This document shows, in pieces, positions 21,013-25,777 of a stretch of DNA of 25,777 nucleotides. The stretch comes from JAIQFL01 sp035295745 (GTDB lineage Bacteria > Acidobacteriota > Terriglobia > Bryobacterales > Bryobacteraceae), in NCBI GenBank assembly GCA_035295745.1, contig DATGIL010000018.1, positions 1-25,777 on the forward strand, read 5' to 3'. Position 1 is the stretch's first letter. The number at the start of each line of letters is the position of its first letter. A model generated the notes under the pieces. That model did not search any database. It had not been told where the DNA came from and saw only the letters and a list, made by a program, of their open reading frames with translations. Both the position numbers and the translations under genes were made by a program.

Positions 21013-21933
21013 ATGCAAATTTTGAAATGGGCCGGTGCGATACTGTTGGCGTCGCAGGTGATTTACGCCGGGGACGCGGTTTCTTTGGCGGGGCACACTC
21101 GGGACGTTAATGTTGTGGCGTGTTCGGGTGACGGTAAACTGATCGTTTCGGGCGCCGAAGACGAGAAAACTTTTCTGTGGGACGTCGCTTCCAAACAGGA
21201 GATTGCCTCTCCAACAGGAGGCGGAGCAGTGATGTCGGTCAGCATTTCGCCCGACGGCAAGCGTGTCGCGTCCGGCGAGCGCTACCACAAGGTGAATCTG
21301 CTCGATCGTTCCGGCAAGGTGGTGAAGGTGCTGGAAGGCCACGAGGCCGCGGTTATCGCGACCGGGTTCACTGCCGACAGCAAGACCTTGATGACCTTCA
21401 GTTTAGATGGCGGGCTCCGGTATTGGGACGCCGCGGCTGGAGCACCGCAGGGGGCGGTCAAAGTGGCGCTCGACAGCTACTCCTCCGGAGCCTTTTCCGC
21501 GGACGGCAAGTGGTTTGCCGGCGGCACCTCGGGCGGGAATCTCTACCTCTATAACGTCGCGATGAGGAAGGCTGGGATCAAGATTCAGCCCGGTACCATG
21601 GTGAAGGCACTGGCGTTCTCTCCCGATGGACGAACGGTCGCGGCGGCTCTGAATAACGAATCGGTCCGCGTTTACTCCACGGCGGACGGCAAAGAGATTG
21701 GCGTCGTCGCCGGGGTAGATGCCAACGGACTGGCATTTTCGCCGGATGGATCGAAGCTCGCTGCCGCGGGTCACGACAACGAGGTCAAAGTGATCGATGC
21801 CATCGGCCTCAAAATGCTCTCCTCGATGAAAGGGCACGGGCGCACGGTGCGGTCCGTCTGCTTCCTTCCTGATGGGCGGTCCATCGTGTCCGGCAGCTTC
21901 GATATGACGGTACGAATCTGGTCAGGGATGTAG
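21013..21933 (+). CDS. Exported WD40-repeat protein
   Basis: A 306-residue protein with a signal peptide (MQILKWAGAILLASQVIYA) and about seven WD40-like blades to the end. Blades are seen at LAGHTRDVNVVACSGDGKLIVSG...TFLWDV, VMSVSISPDGKRVASGE, LEGHEAAVIATGFTADSKTLMTF...LRYWDAA, VKALAFSPDGRTVAAAL, GLAFSPDGSKLAAAGHDNEVKVID and MKGHGRTVRSVCFLPDGRSIVSGSFDMTVRIWSG. It is a stand-alone periplasmic or extracellular propeller, probably a scaffold. A very good ribosome site (GGAGG, seven bases before the ATG) supports this start. The palindromic repeat region follows directly. Confidence 0.9.
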   Translation: MQILKWAGAILLASQVIYAGDAVSLAGHTRDVNVVACSGDGKLIVSGAEDEKTFLWDVASKQEIASPTGGGAVMSVSISPDGKRVASGERYHKVNLLDRSGKVVKVLEGHEAAVIATGFTADSKTLMTFSLDGGLRYWDAAAGAPQGAVKVALDSYSSGAFSADGKWFAGGTSGGNLYLYNVAMRKAGIKIQPGTMVKALAFSPDGRTVAAALNNESVRVYSTADGKEIGVVAGVDANGLAFSPDGSKLAAAGHDNEVKVIDAIGLKMLSSMKGHGRTVRSVCFLPDGRSIVSGSFDMTVRIWSGM

Positions 21934-21939
21934 GACATT

Positions 21940-22077
21940 CGGTCGTGGCTCGTTGCGAGCCGCGCGCGTTAGGAAGCGGTCAGCGGCGGTACTCTGAAAT
22001 TTCATCGTTTTGTTGATACCGCCTCGTATTCAGGCAAGGACACTCCCTCACGGTCGTGGCTCGTTGCGAGCCGCGCG
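21940..22077. repeat. Two identical 27-base repeats, each with an internal hairpin
   Basis: The 27 bases at 21940-21966 and 22051-22077 are identical, 111 bases apart. Each contains GGCTCG / TTG / CGAGCC, a six-base-pair hairpin. The second copy is preceded by CACTCCCTCA; its reverse complement matches the GTGAGGGAG next to the repeats at 105-130, so both places carry the same repeat family in opposite orientation. They separate the convergent WD40 gene and the regulator gene and may also act as a bidirectional terminator. Confidence 0.65.
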
Positions 22078-22099
22078 GTCAGAAGCTGTGGGACGATCC

Positions 22100-23245
22100 T
22101 TAGCTGGTCGCGGGCGTGGTCCGGCTTAAACCCATCAGGGTATCGTTGGGATAGAAGTGATCCACGTTTTCCGGCGTGATGAGAAGGTGCCGGATGAACA
22201 TCGCGGGGGGCGTGGCTTTGCGCGCCAGAATGTCGAGTGCGAGGCGGATGACCCCCGGTCCGTACTTCTCCGGGAAGTACGCCACGGAGCCGATCAGGCG
22301 GGTGCGCGCCTCCCGCAGTTCCGCGCGGCCGTCCGGCTCCGCGTTGTGTCCGACAACGGCGCAATCGGTGATGCGGCCGGCTTCCTGGAAGGCCCGTAAA
22401 GCACCCAGCGCACTCGGGTCGGTAGCGGCGCCTACCAGGATCCGTTTTGTTTTGGAGGTGCGCAGATGCTTGCGGATGCACTCCAGAGTCGTGCGGAACT
22501 GCCCGTCGCCATCCAGGTGGGTGATACGGGTGTCGGTATGGCGCAGCGTCTCGTTAATGCCCGCCAGCATGCCGCCAATGCGCTGCTGCGGCACCGAGCC
22601 GGAACGGGAGATTTCGACCATGATGATCTCCTCCACCACGCCCTCCCAGTGCTTGTTCGCCCAACGGCCCAGATGACGTCCTCCGATCAGACCCGCCTCG
22701 TAGTTGTTGGCGCCAAAGTAGGTGGCGCCCGGATGCGGAATGTCGATGGCGATCATGGGGATGTTGGCTTCCATGAACTTTCGTGTGATGGCGGGGGCTG
22801 CGGCGTCGTCAGCCTGAAACTCGATGACCAGGTCCACCTCTTCGCGGATCAGCTGATCGGCATTGCGCACCGCCGTCTTGGCGTTGTAGCGATTGTCCAC
22901 CACGACCAATTCGACATGGGCGCTCTCCGCGGCCTGCACCAGGCTGGACGCCACCTCGCGGGGGAATGACGAATCCTGTCCCTGAGCAGCATACCCGATG
23001 CGATACTTTCGCGTGGTGCGAATCTCCGAGACGGCGCGATACTGATTCTCACCGACCTTTTCCAGAAAGCCGCACGCGTGCAATGTATAGAGGAGGCGGA
23101 AGCACATGCCTTTGTTGAAGCCGGTGCGAGCCACCACGTCGCGAAGGCGCAGCACCTCACCTTCCGATCGGAATGCGGAGAGGACTTCCGAGGCGTGTAC
23201 CAGCGACTTAATCAGATAACGGCTGTGGTTGGTGCGTGTGGGCAT
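22100..23245 (-). CDS. Regulator: IclR-type HTH fused to sugar-binding-protein domain
   Basis: A 381-residue protein. Residues about 11-66 form a winged helix-turn-helix of IclR type (LIKSLVHASEVLSAFRSEGEVLRLRDVVARTGFNKGMCFRLLYTLHACGFLEK). Residues about 80-370 are a periplasmic-binding-protein fold of the ribose/galactose type (RIGYAAQGQDSSFPREVASSLVQAA, then DLVIEFQADDAAAPAITRKFMEANIPMIAIDIP, ATDPSALGALRAFQEAGR and AVVGHNAEPDG). LacI regulators normally carry a LacI headpiece; here the headpiece is IclR-like, an uncommon pairing. There is no signal peptide, so it is cytoplasmic. It follows the MFS permease gene by 52 bases on the same strand and probably controls it, with a sugar or sugar acid as ligand. 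Confidence 0.85.
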   Translation of the reverse strand: MPTRTNHSRYLIKSLVHASEVLSAFRSEGEVLRLRDVVARTGFNKGMCFRLLYTLHACGFLEKVGENQYRAVSEIRTTRKYRIGYAAQGQDSSFPREVASSLVQAAESAHVELVVVDNRYNAKTAVRNADQLIREEVDLVIEFQADDAAAPAITRKFMEANIPMIAIDIPHPGATYFGANNYEAGLIGGRHLGRWANKHWEGVVEEIIMVEISRSGSVPQQRIGGMLAGINETLRHTDTRITHLDGDGQFRTTLECIRKHLRTSKTKRILVGAATDPSALGALRAFQEAGRITDCAVVGHNAEPDGRAELREARTRLIGSVAYFPEKYGPGVIRLALDILARKATPPAMFIRHLLITPENVDHFYPNDTLMGLSRTTPATS

Positions 23246-23297
23246 GGCGGCATGGCCGTTTGCCTATTTGTAACACATCCCCATCGGCGACATATCG

Positions 23298-24509
23298 TTA
23301 TTGGCCGAACGTGACCGCGTGTCTTTCTGGCCCGACCGCGTTGGCGCCCGCGGCCAGGAGGAAAACTACCGCGGCCGTGGAGGCCATCGCGATCCCATAG
23401 CTGGTCCGGTGCGCGACCAGTGCTTCGAACACGCTCACGTAGCTCGACAGGAAGACTCCAACCTGATACCCGAAGCCGGGCAGGAATCCGCGCACGGAAT
23501 CCGGCGACAACTCGGAAAGATGCGCAGGGATCACTCCCCAAGCGCCTTGCACCAGGAACTGCATCAGAAATCCGCCGGCGAAGAGTAGTGGGACCGAAGG
23601 CGCGAACGCCCAGAGCGGAATGACCAACACCGCGCAGAGCAGCGCGATGATCATCGTTTTCCGGCGGCCAATGCGGTCCGAGATGAGACCGCACAAAGTG
23701 CCGCCGAGGATCGCGCCAACCATCGTGAAGCCGCTGAGAAGACTTCTCATTCCGACCTGGAATCCCCACTGCCGTTCGAGGAAGGTCGGATACATGTCCT
23801 GCGTGCCGTGCGCAGCGAAATTCATCGCGGTCATCAGGACCACGAGATAGAGGAATAGCTTCCAGTGCGACAGGATCCCGCGGCCCAGGTGCGTCCAGTT
23901 CGCATGGCGCGTTTTTTCCCAGACTTCGGACTCCTTGACACCGTAGCGGACGAAGAATGCGAGCAGGGCAGGGAGGCCCCCGAGGAAAAAGAGCGGCCGC
24001 CATCCTACGCGGGCGAACAGGAAGTAGTTGCAAGCGGAAGCGAGAAGAAATCCCATCGCGTAGCCTTGCTGCAGGAAGCCGGAAAGCAGTCCTCGGATGC
24101 GGACCGGTACTTTCTCCATCGCGAGCGAAGACCCGACGCCCCACTCGCCGCCCATGCCGATGCCAAACAGCGCCCGAAGGATCAGGAACGTCGTGAAATT
24201 CGGAGCGAGCCCCGAGAGTACTTCGACTATTGAGTAGAAGATCAGGTCGATCATCAGCGGTAACCGCCGGCCATAGCGGTCAGCCATTAGCCCAAAGATG
24301 AAGGCTCCTATTGGACGGCACGCCAGCGTCGCGAACAGGCTGAGCGCCATCTGGGAATCGGATTTATGAAAGTCGCGGCCGATGGCGGTCAGGCATGAGA
24401 CGACGAGGAAGAAGTCGAAAGCGTCAAGCGTCCAGCCGAGATATCCGGCCAACAAAGCTGCACGGTGATCGCTGACGACGGAGGGGGAAACTGTGGAGGA
24501 ATTAGACAC
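23298..24509 (-). CDS. MFS permease of the sialate/carboxylate-proton symporter type
   Basis: A 403-residue, about 12-helix major facilitator. It starts with GTG (24507-24509) and reads LGWTLDAFDFFLVV in the first helix, the pattern of the NanT/JEN-like proton symporters for sialate or monocarboxylates. The loop GLMADRYGRRLPLMI follows helix 2, and its internal repeat CGLISDRIGRRKTMI starts the second half. GIGMGGEWGVGSSLAMEKVP is also typical. The substrate is uncertain. It is upstream of the IclR/sugar-binding fusion regulator on the same strand, so a sugar acid or carboxylate is likely. The small-peptide locus lies behind its 5' end. Confidence 0.88.
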   Translation of the reverse strand: MSNSSTVSPSVVSDHRAALLAGYLGWTLDAFDFFLVVSCLTAIGRDFHKSDSQMALSLFATLACRPIGAFIFGLMADRYGRRLPLMIDLIFYSIVEVLSGLAPNFTTFLILRALFGIGMGGEWGVGSSLAMEKVPVRIRGLLSGFLQQGYAMGFLLASACNYFLFARVGWRPLFFLGGLPALLAFFVRYGVKESEVWEKTRHANWTHLGRGILSHWKLFLYLVVLMTAMNFAAHGTQDMYPTFLERQWGFQVGMRSLLSGFTMVGAILGGTLCGLISDRIGRRKTMIIALLCAVLVIPLWAFAPSVPLLFAGGFLMQFLVQGAWGVIPAHLSELSPDSVRGFLPGFGYQVGVFLSSYVSVFEALVAHRTSYGIAMASTAAVVFLLAAGANAVGPERHAVTFGQ

Positions 24510-24581
24510 GTGCTCGCCTATATTACCCCAGAAACAAAGGGTCTTGGAGTTCTGGCACGTGGGTTGTATAGTAAAGGAGTG

Positions 24582-24611
24582 TCCGGCGACTGGATTTCTC
24601 CAGCCGCCGGA
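24582..24611 (-). ncRNA. Conserved hairpin after small peptide gene A
   Basis: As minus-strand RNA, UCCGGCGGCUGGA / GAAA / UCCAGUCGCCGGA: a 13-base-pair stem with one G-U pair and a GNRA-type GAAA loop. It lies seven bases after the stop codon of the peptide gene. Only a weak U-rich stretch follows (CUCCUUUACU), so it is a poor intrinsic terminator and may instead protect the mRNA 3' end. Copy B has the matching hairpin with compensatory changes. Confidence 0.6.
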
Positions 24612-24618
24612 ATTTGTG

Positions 24619-24717
24619 CTACTTGGAACGGATCCGGCGCCGCGAAATGCGGACCGTTACCGTGATCGTTACTGCTATAGCGATCGTAGCGGTGATCCCT
24701 AAGGTGAATTTCACCAT
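24619..24717 (-). CDS. 32-residue single-helix membrane peptide, copy A
   Basis: The peptide starts MVKFTLGITATIAIAVTITV and ends TVRISRRRIRSK. A hydrophobic helix (about 4-22) is followed by a tail with six positive charges. GGAAAGGAGGTG lies directly upstream, a near-perfect Shine-Dalgarno with six bases to the ATG (24715-24717). Copy B has the same length, start, stop and tail; five codons differ, three silently and two conservatively (A/V, I/L). A longer frame open upstream of the ATG in this copy is destroyed in copy B by a two-base indel, which fixes the 32-residue start. It resembles small toxic or regulatory membrane peptides of type I toxin loci. No known family is recognised. Confidence 0.75.
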   Translation of the reverse strand: MVKFTLGITATIAIAVTITVTVRISRRRIRSK

Positions 24718-24908
24718 ATGGGGCACCTCCTTTCCGCCCAGTAATGGCCGGGTCTGGTGGCAATCCAGGCCCGGTCTCGTTCTGGACGCCGATCGTCCCG
24801 AGTCCATCGCCAGCGGAAACCAGATATTAGCATCTGTTATTGGCGCCGCGGATCAAATCGCAAAAGTCAATCCCGATTTTTGAGGATAGGTGTATAGTGA
24901 AGGAGTGT

Positions 24909-24936
24909 CCTGTGGCTGGACTTCTCCAGCCACAGG
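24909..24936 (-). ncRNA. Conserved hairpin after small peptide gene B
   Basis: As minus-strand RNA, CCUGUGGCUGGA / GAAG / UCCAGCCACAGG: a perfect 12-base-pair stem. Relative to copy A, two base pairs are changed on both sides (compensatory) and one A-side G-U pair is G-C here, while the inner five pairs are unchanged. This is direct evidence that the fold, not just the sequence, is maintained. Confidence 0.6.
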
Positions 24937-24946
24937 TAATGCGTCG

Positions 24947-25045
24947 CTACTTGGAACGGATCCGGCGCCGCGAAATGCGGACCGTCACCGTGATCGTTAC
25001 AGCGAGGACGATCGTAGCGGTGATCCCTAGGGTGAATTTCACCAT
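24947..25045 (-). CDS. 32-residue single-helix membrane peptide, copy B
   Basis: It reads MVKFTLGITATIVLAVTITV and then TVRISRRRIRSK, identical to copy A except V13 and L14. The Shine-Dalgarno GGAAAGGAGGTG is identical, with four bases to the ATG at 25043-25045. Silent differences (CTA for TTA, GCT for GCA, GTG for GTA) beside conservative replacements suggest selection on the protein. Topology: a three-residue basic N-terminus, one helix of about 19 residues and an arginine-rich tail likely in the cytoplasm. A role as membrane-active toxin, small regulatory subunit or structural peptide cannot be decided from sequence. Confidence 0.75.
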   Translation of the reverse strand: MVKFTLGITATIVLAVTITVTVRISRRRIRSK

Positions 25046-25173
25046 GGGGCACCTCCTTTCCATACAGTAATGGCCGGGCTTGGTTGCAACCCAGGCCCGG
25101 TCTCGTTCTGGACGCCGACCGTCCCGAGTCCATCACCAGTGGAAACCAGATACTAACATCTCTTATTCACAAA

Positions 25174-25190
25174 CGGGCGAAAATCGCCCG
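25174..25190 (-). terminator. Hairpin after the MFS_3 gene
   Basis: On the minus strand CGGGCGA / TTT / TCGCCCG is a perfect seven-base-pair stem beginning three bases after the MFS_3 stop codon, followed by TTTGTG. The T-run is short, so this is a weak intrinsic terminator that may allow read-through into the small-peptide locus. Confidence 0.4.
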
Positions 25191-25192
25191 AG

Positions 25193-25777
25193 TCAGTCTT
25201 TGAGGAGAACGCTGCCTTCGCTTAGGGCTTCTGGCGGATCGCCTGCAAACTGCTGCGCGGCGATGAGTTTCCGCGCCTGACCGCGAATCAGGGGCAGGCG
25301 TATCCAGAAGACACTCGCAGCGATCGTGCAGATGATGGCGCCCGCCGCCACTGTCCACGGCGCGCCGATGCGATCAGCCGCGGCCCCCGCGAGGAGCGAG
25401 CCGATCGGCGCCATTCCCATCAACATCATCGAATAGACCGCCATCACCCGACCCCGCAGACGATCCGGCACCATGCTCTGAATCAGCGTATTCGAGGAGC
25501 CCATCTGCAGCATCACGGCAAACCCCATCGCCACGAGCATCACACTGGACAGGACGAAGGTACGCGAGAAAGCAAAAATCCCGAGTCCTACTCCGAAGCC
25601 GATTCCCGCAATCGCGACCCATCGTCCCAGTCCCGCAAGACTTTGCCGGCTCGCCAGGATCAGAGCACCGGCCAATGCTCCGACGCCCGATGCGCCCATC
25701 AGCCAGCCAAACATGCGGGAGCCACCGTGCAGGACGCGATCCGCGAAAATCGGCATCAGCACCGCATAGGGCATCCC
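25193..25777 (-). CDS. MFS_3-type exporter, C-terminal half (cut by window edge)
   Basis: At least 193 residues of a major facilitator of the MFS_3 (EntS-like) group; the start lies beyond the window. Visible features are GMPYAVLMPIFADRVLHGG, then GWLMGASGVGALAGALILA, the helix pair around residues 50-90 and the loop NTLIQSMVPDRLRGRVMAVYSMMLMGMAPIGSLLAGAAADRIG, typical of the second half. At least five membrane helices are present. The C-terminus is soluble (about 25 residues). Members export siderophores, drugs or peptides; the substrate is unknown. Confidence 0.85.
   Translation of the reverse strand, partial: GMPYAVLMPIFADRVLHGGSRMFGWLMGASGVGALAGALILASRQSLAGLGRWVAIAGIGFGVGLGIFAFSRTFVLSSVMLVAMGFAVMLQMGSSNTLIQSMVPDRLRGRVMAVYSMMLMGMAPIGSLLAGAAADRIGAPWTVAAGAIICTIAASVFWIRLPLIRGQARKLIAAQQFAGDPPEALSEGSVLLKD

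Larger units (their letters stand above)
24565..24841. repeat. Tandem duplication, copy A
   Basis: A 277-base unit that repeats, with scattered substitutions and small indels, at 24891-25167. A 49-base unrelated spacer separates the copies. On the minus strand each copy holds a leader, a strong ribosome site, a 32-residue peptide gene and a hairpin, in that order. Conserved islands include the ribosome site, the peptide codons, TCTGGTTTCC, GATGGACTCGGGACG and GGCGTCCAGAACGAGACC in the leader. The spread of differences shows an old duplication. Confidence 0.85.
24891..25167. repeat. Tandem duplication, copy B
   Basis: The second 277-base unit, in direct orientation with copy A. On the minus strand it lies upstream of copy A, so one transcript could carry both peptide genes. 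The leader in each copy contains a CCGGG...CCCGG inverted repeat (about 24754-24774 in A, 25074-25100 in B) whose middle bases differ between copies. Its upstream edge lies seven bases from the terminator-like hairpin of the MFS_3 gene. Confidence 0.85.

Noticed and set aside
24619..24807. A 62-residue version of small peptide A using an upstream in-frame start
   Set aside because: The strong Shine-Dalgarno lies inside this extension, and the matching region in copy B is out of frame because of a two-base indel.

Overview
The window reads as chromosome of a soil-type bacterium with high GC. The probable source is Acidobacteriota, close to the Bryobacterales/'Solibacter' group. That is an inference from the mix of genes (multihaem NapC-type cytochromes, a DUF3455 protein, proline/alanine-rich anti-sigma factors, many secreted proteins of unknown function) and from the palindromic GC-rich repeats between genes. 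No rRNA, tRNA, CRISPR array, transposase or phage structural gene was seen.

Bases 1-600 hold no convincing gene, only three degenerate copies of a GC-rich palindromic repeat. Bases 601-5253 (minus strand) form a respiratory cytochrome cluster. In transcription order it holds a small monohaem cytochrome c, a degenerate receiver-like protein, a small protein with two identical four-cysteine modules, a two-helix membrane protein, a fusion of nine c-haems with a membrane cytochrome b (same plan as Geobacter CbcL), and a six-haem NapC/NirT-type cytochrome whose first haem site is CX3CH. Divergent from it (5422-6765) is a sigma54-dependent activator with a cysteine-rich PAS sensor. Two GG-N10-GC sigma54-type promoter candidates and three dyads lie in the gaps of the cluster. 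Together they suggest a redox-controlled quinol-to-cytochrome electron-export module.

Bases 6766-12387 hold a DUF389-like membrane protein, galactarate dehydratase (garD), a secreted protein coupled to a LysM/lysozyme-fold protein, and galT. Bases 12475-14606 are an ECF sigma factor translationally coupled to a long membrane anti-sigma-like protein, followed by a convergent glycosyltransferase. Bases 15877-18459 hold a DUF3455 exported protein, a lipoprotein, and a tight trio of a 47-residue membrane protein, RNase PH and the RdgB/HAM1 nucleotide pyrophosphatase. Bases 18461-21933 hold an MgtC-type membrane protein, a coiled-coil tail-anchored protein, a GNAT acetyltransferase and an exported WD40 protein. 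Bases 22100-24509 (minus) are a carboxylate/sialate-type MFS permease followed by an unusual regulator that joins an IclR-type helix-turn-helix to a sugar-binding-protein domain.

Bases 24565-25167 are the most unusual stretch: two tandem copies of a ~277-base unit. Each encodes on the minus strand a 32-residue single-helix peptide with an arginine-rich tail, behind a near-perfect Shine-Dalgarno. Each gene is followed by a hairpin whose stem differs between copies by compensatory changes. The pattern of substitutions indicates selection on both peptide and RNA. It resembles tandem small membrane peptide or type I toxin loci, but no antitoxin RNA can be shown from sequence alone. The window ends inside an MFS_3 exporter gene.
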